Shown here: one piece after another, positions 25,713 through 33,508 of the stretch
Layout: every line of letters starts with the position of its first letter
How positions within the stretch are numbered: the stretch's first letter is position 1
Made by a program: the position numbers and the translations under genes
Notes under the pieces: generated by a model
Database searches by the model: none
What the model was told of the DNA's origin: nothing
Seen by the model: only the letters and a program-made list of their open reading frames with translations
Origin: Luteibacter rhizovicinus
GTDB lineage: Bacteria > Pseudomonadota > Gammaproteobacteria > Xanthomonadales > Rhodanobacteraceae
Direction of reading: 5' to 3'
Assembly: GCF_004342265.1 (NCBI RefSeq)
Contig: NZ_SMCS01000002.1
Coordinates: forward strand, 558,001-622,000
DNA length: 64,000 nucleotides

Positions 25713-26360
25713 ATGCGACTACGCTGGTTTTTCCCGCTTCTGCTGGCGACCTGTGCGCCGGCAGGCGCGGAGACGATCTACAAGTGCGTCGGCGCGAACG
25801 GCCTGCCCAGCTACCAGCAACAACCCTGCGCGAAGGGTCAGAAACAGAACACCATCCAGCTACAGGATTCGGCGCCTGCGTCCGGCCAGGTCGCACCGAT
25901 GCCGGCGCCCCCGCCGCGCGAAGAGGCGTTGCCGCCTCCCCCGCAGCCCACGGCGCCGCGCGTGCCGCCGCCGCGCGTCTACGCCTGCGTTCGCGCGACG
26001 GATGGCAAACCATATACCAGCGCCAATGGTCATCCCGATCCCTATCTCGCACCCTTCGGCGTACTCGGCGCGGTGCAACAGCCACTCGCCGATGTCTATG
26101 GTCCGCCGAACAACGCGGGCGGTTCCGCACCGGAACTCAACCGCGGACGCGTGAGTTCCACGCTCGTCGCGAATAACTATGTCTGGGTGCAGGACCAGTG
26201 CCGCGAATTGAGTCCCGCCGAAGCGTGCAGCGCGATCCGGGACGAATACGACCAGAACGATCTCAAGCTGCGCAACGCGTTCAAGAGCCAGCAGGGGCCG
26301 TTCGAGGAGCAAGCCGCACGGCTGAAAGCGAAGCTCGCCGGCTGCGGTCAGAACCCGTAG
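25713..26360 (+). CDS. DUF4124 domain secreted protein
   Basis: A 215-residue protein with a short signal peptide ([17 protein letters not shown]) and then the DUF4124 motif [21 protein letters not shown] proline-rich linker ([15 protein letters not shown]) follows at residues about 60-85. The C-terminal half carries four further Cys and ends in a helical stretch, [14 protein letters not shown]4124 proteins are common periplasmic proteins of unknown role. It begins two bases after degV stops, so it is probably co-transcribed, and its last 13 bases overlap the convergent SDR gene. Confidence 0.72.
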   Translation: MRLRWFFPLLLATCAPAGAETIYKCVGANGLPSYQQQPCAKGQKQNTIQLQDSAPASGQVAPMPAPPPREEALPPPPQPTAPRVPPPRVYACVRATDGKPYTSANGHPDPYLAPFGVLGAVQQPLADVYGPPNNAGGSAPELNRGRVSSTLVANNYVWVQDQCRELSPAEACSAIRDEYDQNDLKLRNAFKSQQGPFEEQAARLKAKLAGCGQNP

Positions 26361-27130
26361 CGCAGGAACCCGCCGTCCACGGCGATGACCTCGCCGGTGA
26401 CGTAGCTGGATGCCGGCAGGCACAGAAACGCCACCGCGCCGGCCACTTCCTCCGGTTCGCCAATACGACGCATGGGCGTGCGGTCGAGGACTTCTTCCAG
26501 ATACTCGGCATCCGCCAGCGCGGGTTCCGAACGCTGCGTGCGGATATACCAGGGCGCCACGGCGTTCACGCGGATACCGTCTTCGGCCCATTCGCAGGCG
26601 AGGTTGCGCGTGAGCTGGAGCAACGCGGCCTTGGTCATGCCGTACGGCGATCCGGTGCGTACATGGGTGATACCGGAAACGGAGCCGACGTTCACGATCG
26701 CGGCGTTGGCGTGCTGGACCAGATGCGGATAACCGAGACGGCACATCTCGAAGGCCGAGAACACATTGAGTTCGAAGAGCTGCCGGTATTCGGCCTCGGC
26801 GTATTCGAGCGTCGCACGCGGGACGTTGCCGCCCACGTTGTTCACCAGCACGGACAGGCTGACTCCCAGATCGACGACCCAGTCGAAGACCGACAGGCGG
26901 TCTTCCTGATCGGCCAGATCGGCGGCGAATGCCAGAACGTCCACGTCGGGACATTCTTCCGCCAGTTCGCCACGCACCTCTTCCAGTTGCAGTTCGTCGC
27001 GTGCCACCAGCAGCAGGTCGGCGCCAAGCGCCGCGAGTTCGCGCGCGCAGGCATAGCCGATGCCCTTGCTGGCTCCCGTCACCAGGGCCGTTCGGCCGTC
27101 CAGTCGCCAGTTGCCGAGTCGTGGGTGCAT
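26348..27130 (-). CDS. SDR family oxidoreductase, tropinone-reductase-like
   Basis: A 260-residue short-chain dehydrogenase. The cofactor motif is VTGASKGIG, then VNNVGGN, the catalytic Ser in [10 protein letters not shown] and YGMTK with Tyr and Lys. The C-terminus is [12 protein letters not shown] and [13 protein letters not shown]. The 'NVGGN' and 'APWYIRT' elements are those of the plant tropinone reductase-like branch; bacterial substrates are unknown. It converges on the DUF4124 gene with a 13-base overlap and is divergent from the ABC ATPase gene. Confidence 0.8.
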   Translation of the reverse strand: MHPRLGNWRLDGRTALVTGASKGIGYACARELAALGADLLLVARDELQLEEVRGELAEECPDVDVLAFAADLADQEDRLSVFDWVVDLGVSLSVLVNNVGGNVPRATLEYAEAEYRQLFELNVFSAFEMCRLGYPHLVQHANAAIVNVGSVSGITHVRTGSPYGMTKAALLQLTRNLACEWAEDGIRVNAVAPWYIRTQRSEPALADAEYLEEVLDRTPMRRIGEPEEVAGAVAFLCLPASSYVTGEVIAVDGGFLRYGF

Positions 27131-27206
27131 GCGAGATCTCCGTCGTTATCCGCGCATCGTACAACGTGCGAACATGAGGCGACCCGCACCCGCATGGAGA
27201 CGCCCC

Positions 27207-28007
27207 GTGGACCCGACCGCCCCGCTGCTCGAGATAGACCACGCCACCGTGGTCCGCGACCGGCATGCCCTGCTCGACCGGCTTTCGCTGCGGATCGAAG
27301 CCGGTCAGCACACGGCGATCCTCGGCCCCAATGGCTCGGGTAAGTCGACACTGGTCAAGCTGATCGAACGGCGCATCTACCCGCTGGTGCACGACGACGG
27401 CAAACCGGTGCTACGGGTATTCGGACGCGAACGCTGGAATGTCGTGGAACTGCGTAGCCTGCTCGGCGTGGTTTCGTCGGATTTGCGCCGCGAGTTCGAA
27501 GGGATGACGCAGAACGCCCTGGATGCCGTGCTGTCCGGTTTCTTCGCTTCGTTGACGCTCGGGCTCGATCACGAAGTGACGGACACCATGCGCCGGGAGG
27601 CACTGGACGCGCTGCATCGCGTCGATGCCGCGCATCTGGCCGACCGCGATGTCGCCACGCTGTCCACTGGCGAGGCTCGCCGCGTCCTCATCGCGCGAGC
27701 ACTCGTACATCGGCCTCGCGCGCTCCTGCTCGATGAACCATGCGCCGGACTCGATCCGGGCACCCGCCGTCGTTTTCTCGATCATCTTCGCCGTCTGGCG
27801 CAGGAAGGCACGACGCTGATTCTCGTCACGCATCACATCGAGGAAATCGTCCCCGAAATCGGTCACGTCGTCATGCTTCGCGATGGCGCCCTGTTCGATC
27901 AGGGCCCGAAAGAGCGACTGCTGCGCGACGAATGCCTTTCGGCGCTGTTCGACTGGGATATCGCAGTCGAGACGGACGACGACTTTTACGCGGCGCGGCT
28001 GCGCTAG
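27207..28007 (+). CDS. ABC transporter ATP-binding protein (ModF/YlmA-like)
   Basis: A single-cassette ATPase of about 266 residues. GTG 27207 has GGAGA (27196-27200) six bases upstream; an in-frame ATG at 27174 does not. Walker A is GPNGSGKST, the signature LSTGEARRVLIARAL and Walker B LLLDEPCAGLD, with the switch His in VTHHIEEI. No permease or binding protein adjoins it, which fits stand-alone cytoplasmic ABC proteins of the ModF/YlmA type. Its role is unknown. Confidence 0.82.
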   Translation: MDPTAPLLEIDHATVVRDRHALLDRLSLRIEAGQHTAILGPNGSGKSTLVKLIERRIYPLVHDDGKPVLRVFGRERWNVVELRSLLGVVSSDLRREFEGMTQNALDAVLSGFFASLTLGLDHEVTDTMRREALDALHRVDAAHLADRDVATLSTGEARRVLIARALVHRPRALLLDEPCAGLDPGTRRRFLDHLRRLAQEGTTLILVTHHIEEIVPEIGHVVMLRDGALFDQGPKERLLRDECLSALFDWDIAVETDDDFYAARLR

Positions 28008-28035
28008 ACTCCGGGCGAATCGCCTAGAGCCATCC

Positions 28036-28260
28036 ATGAACCGACTTGCCGTGTTCGCCGTGCTTACGCTCGCCTGCGTCGCCTGCTCGAAGAAGATCGA
28101 ACCGCAGCCGCCGACCCCGCAGGCCGCCGCATCCACCGCGCGCGTGGCTACGCCATGGGATCCGCTGCTGGCGGATAAGAAGCGTGCGGAGGATGTGCAG
28201 AAGACGGTCGACGATCAGGCGAAACGGCAACGCGATGCTGTGGATGCGCAGGATAAATAA
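28036..28260 (+). CDS. small lipoprotein
   Basis: A 74-residue protein starting MNRLAVFAVLTLACVACSKK. The signal is short and the lipobox cysteine is probably the one before SKK, though the preceding Cys is also possible. The mature part has a proline-rich segment (EPQPPTPQ) and a charged helix ending DDQAKRQRDAVDAQDK. It lies 28 bases after the ABC gene. Family not recognised. Confidence 0.65.
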   Translation: MNRLAVFAVLTLACVACSKKIEPQPPTPQAAASTARVATPWDPLLADKKRAEDVQKTVDDQAKRQRDAVDAQDK

Positions 28261-28284
28261 TTCCGCCGCAGGCGCGCTCTATCG

Positions 28285-28421
28285 GTAGGAGCCCGCTTGC
28301 GGGCGAAAGCCAACAGGGCGAGGAAGACGGATGCTCACCTCCGCGAGCCCGGTCTTCTGGCTGCGGATGTCACGCACATCTTCATCGCTTCGTTGGCTTT
28401 CGCCCGCAAGCGGGCTCCTAC
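28285..28421. repeat. REPIN: inverted pair of GTAGGAGC REP units
   Basis: A 30-base unit starting GTAGGAGCCCGCTTGC at 28285-28314 is repeated as its exact reverse complement at 28392-28421, with 77 bases between. Each unit has its own hairpin (GCCCGC/GCGGGC). It occupies the convergent gap between the lipoprotein and sppA. A similar pair of nearly the same span lies at 51571-51703. Confidence 0.85.
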
Positions 28422-28453
28422 ACAAGCACCGCTTACAAGCTACCGCGCAGACA

Positions 28454-30361
28454 CTATCTCGGCGAACAGAAACAATACGCATAAACCTGCGGCTTGCCCG
28501 GCTGCGCGTTGCGGAACAGCGCCAGCTCCGGCGCCAGCATCGGCAGCTGCGAGACCCACGACGGCAGTCGTACGCCGTACGACAGTGCGACGTGCGCCGA
28601 AGAGCTCTCGCTCATATTCGTCAGGAATCGTTCGAACGCACCCATCGGCTTTTCGGCATAGCGAACGCTGAAATCGTCACCGAGGTTCGCCTTGGCCGCA
28701 GCCGCGTGAACGGCATCGTCGAGGCTGCCCAGCTGATCGACCAGACCGCGCTCCAGTGCCTGCTTCCCTGTCCACACACGCCCCTGTGCAATGGCGTCGA
28801 CCGATGCGAAGTCTTTGTTGCGCGCCTTGGCGACGCTGCCGACGAAGTCGCGGTAACCCTTGTCGATGATGCTCTGGATCAGCACGCTGACCTTCGGGTC
28901 GAGCGGACGAGTAATGTCGAATGCGCCGGCAAGCGGGCCGGTGCCGACGCCGTCGCTGGTGACGCCGAATTTCTGCAACGTATCGGGCACGGTGAAGAAC
29001 ATGCCGAAGATGCCGATCGAACCGGTGATCGTATTGGGTTCGGCGAAAATGCGATCCGCATTCATCGAAATCCAGTAACCACCGCTCGCCGCCATATCGC
29101 CCATCGACACGACGACCGGAATGCCCGCGTCGCGCGTGAGTTCCACTTCGCGGCGAATCTGTTCCGCGGCGAACACTTCGCCGCCGGGCGAGTTCACGCG
29201 CAGCACCAGTGCACGGGTACGCTTGTCGTTGCGCGCCTGACGGATCAGCTGTGCCGTCGAATCGCCGCCGATGCTGCCCGGTCCCTGTTTGCCGCCGACG
29301 ATTTCGCCTTCGGCCACGACGACCGCAACGCCGGGCTTCGTGGTCAATGCGTCCATCGAAAGACCGCGATCGGCGATATATCCCGACAGGTCGACCTGTC
29401 GGAACGCGTCTTCGCGGCGTCCGGCCGGTACGCCTTCCTTATGCAGCAGTTCGACCAGCTGCTGTTCGGTGGCGATGCCGTCGGCGAGGTGCTCCTTGAG
29501 CGCCAGCTCGGCAAGATTGCCGTTGGTGCTCTGGATACGCTGCGGCAGTTCGTCGATATCGGCGCGCAGCGCGACGGGATCGATGCCTCGGCGCTTCGAC
29601 ACTTCGTCGATCCACGTATCCCATAGGCCGCCGAGCCAGAAGGCATCGGCCTGTTTCGATTCGGGCGACGCGTGGTCGAGGATGAAGGGTTCGGCAGCGG
29701 ACTTGAACTGACCGACGCGGAACAGGTGCACCTGCACGCCGAGCTTGTCGAGCAGGTCCTTGTAGAAGAGCCGGTAGTTCGCAAGGCCCGTGGCGACGAC
29801 GCCGCCTTGCGGGTCGATCAGGATGCGGTCGGCATGTGCCGCGAGGTAGTACTGGCCCTGGTCGAGATTGACCGACCAGACCAGCACCTGCTTGCCGCTC
29901 TTGCGGAAGCGGTCCAGCGCCGCGCCAACTTCGCGCAGCGCGGCGAAACCGCCAGCCTGGAGCTTGTCCGGCTTCAACAGGATGCGCGTGATCCGCGCGT
30001 CTTTCGCCGCCGCGTCGATGGCGCCGACGATGTCGCGCACCTGGGTCTGCTTCGGCTGCTCGCCGGAAAGCCGGCTGAACGCGCGCGACAGCGCATCGAT
30101 GCTGAATTGCTCGACGAGCTGGCCTTCCGGCGCGAGCACCAGCACGGTCTTGTCCTGGATGGCATTGCTTCCGCCACTGGTGAACAGCACCAGCAGGAAG
30201 ACAAAGAGCAGCCCGAAAAAGATGCCGTTGATGATGACGAGCCGCACCACGTTGACGCCGCGGCCGAAGCCGAACAGCGCCGCGACGAAACCGTTCCGGC
30301 GACGCGGCGGCGGAGCCGGGCGCGGCAGGGGCGGCGGGATGGCGTCGTGGCGTTCCGTCAT
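28454..30361 (-). CDS. sppA: signal peptide peptidase SppA, 67K type
   Basis: A 635-residue membrane-anchored Ser/Lys protease that degrades cleaved signal peptides. After a cytoplasmic proline-rich start (PPPLPRPAPPP) one membrane helix follows (IINGIFFGLLFVFLLVLF). Two S49 domains form the tandem typical of the 67K form. The first has the Lys-containing region FRKSGKQVLVW and YYLAAHADRILIDPQGG; the second has the nucleophile Ser in GDMAASGGYWISMNADRI. Length matches E. coli SppA. It stands alone between the REPIN and the MATE gene, 51 bases after the latter. Confidence 0.93.
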   Translation of the reverse strand: MTERHDAIPPPLPRPAPPPRRRNGFVAALFGFGRGVNVVRLVIINGIFFGLLFVFLLVLFTSGGSNAIQDKTVLVLAPEGQLVEQFSIDALSRAFSRLSGEQPKQTQVRDIVGAIDAAAKDARITRILLKPDKLQAGGFAALREVGAALDRFRKSGKQVLVWSVNLDQGQYYLAAHADRILIDPQGGVVATGLANYRLFYKDLLDKLGVQVHLFRVGQFKSAAEPFILDHASPESKQADAFWLGGLWDTWIDEVSKRRGIDPVALRADIDELPQRIQSTNGNLAELALKEHLADGIATEQQLVELLHKEGVPAGRREDAFRQVDLSGYIADRGLSMDALTTKPGVAVVVAEGEIVGGKQGPGSIGGDSTAQLIRQARNDKRTRALVLRVNSPGGEVFAAEQIRREVELTRDAGIPVVVSMGDMAASGGYWISMNADRIFAEPNTITGSIGIFGMFFTVPDTLQKFGVTSDGVGTGPLAGAFDITRPLDPKVSVLIQSIIDKGYRDFVGSVAKARNKDFASVDAIAQGRVWTGKQALERGLVDQLGSLDDAVHAAAAKANLGDDFSVRYAEKPMGAFERFLTNMSESSSAHVALSYGVRLPSWVSQLPMLAPELALFRNAQPGKPQVYAYCFCSPR

Positions 30362-30412
30362 GGGGCAGACCTCTTGGAGTTGCGTGCAGCGTAACGCGTC
30401 AGGCGACGCGCA

Positions 30413-31843
30413 TCACGTGTGTAACGGCAGGGGCGGCGAAGTGTCCGAATTGCCCCGCCAGCGTTCGGTGGCGCTGATCCGGTAGAACCTTGCGAACAGC
30501 AGCACGGCGGCCATCGAAAGACCGGCGATCAGGCCCATCCACATGCCTCGCGCACCGAGGTCGTGCACGAAAGCCAGGTACCAGCCGACCGGCATCCCGA
30601 CCACCCAGTAGGCGAACATGGTGATGACCATGGGAACGCGCGTGTCCTTCAACCCGCGCAGGGCGCCGTTGGACGCGACCTGGATACCGTCCGAAAACTG
30701 GAAGAAACCCGCCAGTATCAGCAACTGCGATGCCATGGCGAGCACGCCGGGATCGCCCGTGTACAGCCGGGCGATGGGACCTGGTATCGCCAGCATCACG
30801 CCCGACGAAACCAGCTGTGTCACGAGGATCAGTGCGATGCCGCAGAACCCGGCATAGCGCACGCCCGCGCCGTCCCCGCGGCCGACGGCGTTGCCGACGC
30901 GCACGGTGATGGCCATCGACAGACCCAGCGGGATCATGAAGGCGACCGATGCCACGTTCAGCGCCACGTGATGGGCGGCGGTCACCGTTTCGCCCAGTCG
31001 GCCGATCAGCAGTGCAACGGCGACGAACAGTCCGCCTTCCATCAACAGCGTGACCGCCATCGGCACGCCGATATGCAACAGCTGGCCGATGGGTTGGCGA
31101 CGCGGCAGGACAAAGCGCTGGCGAAGATTCAGGTCGCGATAGTTCCGGTGGAGCAGCACATAGGCCGCGAAACCCAGCATTTCCAGCCAGAGCACGATCG
31201 CCGTGGCGATACCGCTGCCTCTCGCGCCCATGGGCGGGAAGCCGAGCTTGCCGTACATCAACACGTAACCCAGCGGCGCCAGCACCAGCAGTCCGCCGAA
31301 ACTGAAGTACATGGAGGGCCGCGGCATGGACAGACCTTCGGACAGCCCGCGCAACGCGAAATACGTGGTGAGCGCGGGCGCCGCCCAACTGATGGCGTGC
31401 AGGAAACCGGTCACGTCGGGCCGCAGCGAGGGCACCACGCCGAACGCATTCATCAGCGGCGCGGCATGGCGCACGCCGAACCAGAGCAGGATGCCCAGCC
31501 CCCAAGCGATCCACAACGCCTGATGGAATACCGCGCCGACCTCGGCGCGACGACCGGCACCGTCGAGCTGGGCCACGGTCGGGGGCACCGACATCATCGT
31601 GCCGATACCCGTGACGATAGCCAGCGCCCAGATGCTGGCGCCCGTGACCACGGCGGCCTGCGTATGGGCGTTGAGGTGTCCGGCGAGCACGGCGTCCACG
31701 ACATTCGTGCCGATCGCGCTCAACTGGGCAATCACCATCGGCAGGGCAAGCCGGAGGGTGGCGCCAATGTCGCGCCTGGCGCGGGCACGGTCGATGGACA
31801 TGGGTGGGGACTGCGGGGAAAAGTGGTCGGTATTGTAAGACAC
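30413..31843 (-). CDS. MATE family multidrug efflux transporter (NorM-like)
   Basis: A 476-residue inner-membrane antiporter with 12 hydrophobic helices, expelling cationic drugs with Na+ or H+. Family motifs: LRLALPMVIAQLSAIGTNVVDAVLAGH, a second-half MSIAITVRVGNAVGRGD-like repeat and LRGLKDTRVPMVITMFAYWVVGMPVG. The frame can begin at GTG 31843; ATG 31801 (MSIDRARARRD) is a sensible alternative giving 462 residues, and neither has a strong ribosome-binding site. Substrates cannot be predicted. Confidence 0.88.
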   Translation of the reverse strand: MSYNTDHFSPQSPPMSIDRARARRDIGATLRLALPMVIAQLSAIGTNVVDAVLAGHLNAHTQAAVVTGASIWALAIVTGIGTMMSVPPTVAQLDGAGRRAEVGAVFHQALWIAWGLGILLWFGVRHAAPLMNAFGVVPSLRPDVTGFLHAISWAAPALTTYFALRGLSEGLSMPRPSMYFSFGGLLVLAPLGYVLMYGKLGFPPMGARGSGIATAIVLWLEMLGFAAYVLLHRNYRDLNLRQRFVLPRRQPIGQLLHIGVPMAVTLLMEGGLFVAVALLIGRLGETVTAAHHVALNVASVAFMIPLGLSMAITVRVGNAVGRGDGAGVRYAGFCGIALILVTQLVSSGVMLAIPGPIARLYTGDPGVLAMASQLLILAGFFQFSDGIQVASNGALRGLKDTRVPMVITMFAYWVVGMPVGWYLAFVHDLGARGMWMGLIAGLSMAAVLLFARFYRISATERWRGNSDTSPPLPLHT

Positions 31844-31884
31844 AACCTCAAATGGCGCTGAGGAGCCCCATCCGTTTGCCGGTT

Positions 31885-31910
31885 GCAGGAGCCCGCAAGC
31901 AGGCTCCTAC
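31885..31910. repeat. single REP-like unit, GTAGGAGC family
   Basis: AGGAGCC (31887-31893) and GGCTCCT (31902-31908) flank CGCAAGCA. On the minus strand it reads GTAGGAGCCTGCTTGCGGGC, matching the units at 28285-28421 with small changes. It lies between the divergent MATE and DUF3667 genes. Confidence 0.6.
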
Positions 31911-31964
31911 AAGAAGGCGGCGGGGCATGCCATCATCTGCGCTTCATGTCGGGGGACAAGACGA

Positions 31965-33119
31965 ATGAACGAACTTAAGCCGGCACCGGTGCTTCTTTGC
32001 GCCAATTGCAGCACCGAGTTGCAAGGGGAGTTCTGCTACCACTGCGGCCAGTCGGTGAAGAGCGTGCTGCGACCGGTCTCGCACATGATCGAGGACGTGG
32101 GCGATCTGTTTTTCCACCTCGACGAGCGCGTGATCCATACCCTGCCCGCACTGTATTTCAAGCCAGGCTTCCTGACCCTCGAATACTTCGCCGGCCGCCG
32201 GGTGCGCTACATCGCGCCGTTCCGCCTGATGTTCGTGTTCTGCCTGCTGGCGTTCTTCTTCGTCCACATGATGCTGGGCGCCGCCGAACATACGAGCTTC
32301 AAGAACGAAGAGCCCGTCGCCATTGGCAATACCGACGCGTTCGTCGCAGCGAAGACGCCAGAGGAGGTAAAGACGATTTACACCTCCCGGATCGAGAGCC
32401 TGGAACACGCAGCGGACAACCCCGAGCTTCCCGCCATGGCCCGCATGGGGATCGAAGCCGGTCAGACAATCGTCTGGAAAGCCGCCAACGAACGACTGAT
32501 CCAGCTCGGCGCCGACGCCTTGCCGACGCCCAGGGCGTTGCCCGGCAATGGCAACGACCGGGACATGTCCACCTTTCCCGTGGAGGTCCATGCCTGGTGG
32601 CTTCCCAGTTTCCTCAACGAGCGCATCAGTGAAGGGCTCGTTCATATGAAGGCCAACGTCATCCTGCTGAAGAACGGCGGTCCGCAGCGCCAGCTCGCGG
32701 CACGTCGCCTCCAGGATGGCGTGTTCGGTGTGTTGCCCCAGGTCATGTTCGTCCTGCTGCCAATCTTTGCCCTGATCCTGAAGCTGTTCTATGTCTTCCG
32801 CCGACGGCTCTACATGGAACACTTCATAGCGTGCCTGCACAGCCACGCGTTCATGTTCCTGTCGCTGCTGATCCTGACGATCCTGGGCATGCTCGCCGCA
32901 TGGGTGAGACCGCATGCCGGGTTCGTGGCTAGCAGCATTGGCTGGGTCCAGTTTGCGATGGTCCTCTGGATCCCGATCTACCTGTTGATCATGCAAAAGC
33001 GGGTTTACCGGCAAGGCTGGGGTATGACGGTCTTCAAATACTGGCTGGTAGGCAGCATCTACTTCTGGTTGCTGGTAGCCGCGCTGTGCATGTCCATCGT
33101 GATTTCCATGGCCCATTGA
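31965..33119 (+). CDS. DUF3667 membrane protein with N-terminal zinc ribbon
   Basis: A 384-residue protein. Two CxxC pairs near the start (LLCANCSTELQGEFCYHCGQ) form a probable zinc ribbon. DUF3667-type sequence follows: VSHMIEDVGDLFFHLDERV, then LEYFAGRRVRYIAPFRLMFVFCLLAFFFVH with the first membrane helix. Three or four more helices fill residues about 260-380, and a soluble loop of roughly 150 residues separates the two membrane parts. Function is unknown. It is monocistronic, with a hairpin just after the stop. Confidence 0.8.
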   Translation: MNELKPAPVLLCANCSTELQGEFCYHCGQSVKSVLRPVSHMIEDVGDLFFHLDERVIHTLPALYFKPGFLTLEYFAGRRVRYIAPFRLMFVFCLLAFFFVHMMLGAAEHTSFKNEEPVAIGNTDAFVAAKTPEEVKTIYTSRIESLEHAADNPELPAMARMGIEAGQTIVWKAANERLIQLGADALPTPRALPGNGNDRDMSTFPVEVHAWWLPSFLNERISEGLVHMKANVILLKNGGPQRQLAARRLQDGVFGVLPQVMFVLLPIFALILKLFYVFRRRLYMEHFIACLHSHAFMFLSLLILTILGMLAAWVRPHAGFVASSIGWVQFAMVLWIPIYLLIMQKRVYRQGWGMTVFKYWLVGSIYFWLLVAALCMSIVISMAH

Positions 33120-33142
33120 CGGCTAGGATTTTTTCCTAGCCG
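33120..33142 (+). terminator. hairpin after the DUF3667 gene
   Basis: CGGCTAGGA (33120-33128) pairs with TCCTAGCCG (33134-33142) around a TTTTT loop, starting right at the stop codon. The T run is in the loop, so termination efficiency is uncertain. Confidence 0.55.
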
Positions 33143-33253
33143 AACCAGGTTGTACACAGCCCGCGAACGGCCGTCGCAATTGTCAATATCCTGACGAAGC
33201 GAAGTGAAGAGCCTTCGCCATGTTTTTTCAGGCCATTGATATATAAGCATATT

Positions 33254-33282
33254 TCAGCTTGGTTAAAATGTACCCAAGCTGA
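33254..33282. promoter_or_regulatory. 9-bp inverted repeat in the AT-rich region before priA
   Basis: TCAGCTTGG (33254-33262) and CCAAGCTGA (33274-33282) are perfect complements separated by TTAAAATGTAC. The preceding bases (GATATATAAGCATATT) are the most AT-rich stretch in the surrounding kilobases. It may be a protein-binding site or a promoter-embedded hairpin. The region has no credible gene. Confidence 0.5.
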
Positions 33283-33327
33283 CTCGAAGGGCCTAACCAT
33301 GCGCCTTGGATGGCCTCCATCCGACGC

Positions 33328-33362
33328 TCATCCACAGACTTATCCACAGGACTTGTGGATAA
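33328..33362. promoter_or_regulatory. cluster of three DnaA-box-like sites upstream of priA
   Basis: TTATCCACA at 33340-33348 and its inverse TGTGGATAA at 33354-33362 are both perfect DnaA boxes. TCATCCACA at 33328-33336 is a one-mismatch third site. They lie 147 bases before priA and about 50 after the AT-rich inverted repeat. This could be DnaA control of priA, a DnaA-titrating site or an origin-like structure. The remaining bases to priA hold nothing recognised. Confidence 0.65.
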
Positions 33363-33508
33363 CCGGGAAACCCTTCGCACGACGGGCACTTACCGGGGAC
33401 TCCTCTGACAACCCGCGTCATCCGACGCCAACTCCATGATCGTGCCCGCAAAGCCGCTGGTCAAAGATTGACCAGCTTCAATCTCTCGCGCGGGTACACT
33501 TCCCGACC

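Noticed and set aside
33230-33362. Outright call of the chromosomal origin oriC
   Set aside because: No dnaA, dnaN, gyrB, rpmH or parAB nearby and only three boxes; kept as a finding, not annotated as an origin.
33236-33439. 67-codon plus-strand open frame before priA
   Set aside because: It overlaps the DnaA boxes and the AT-rich inverted repeat, lacks a ribosome-binding site and resembles no protein.
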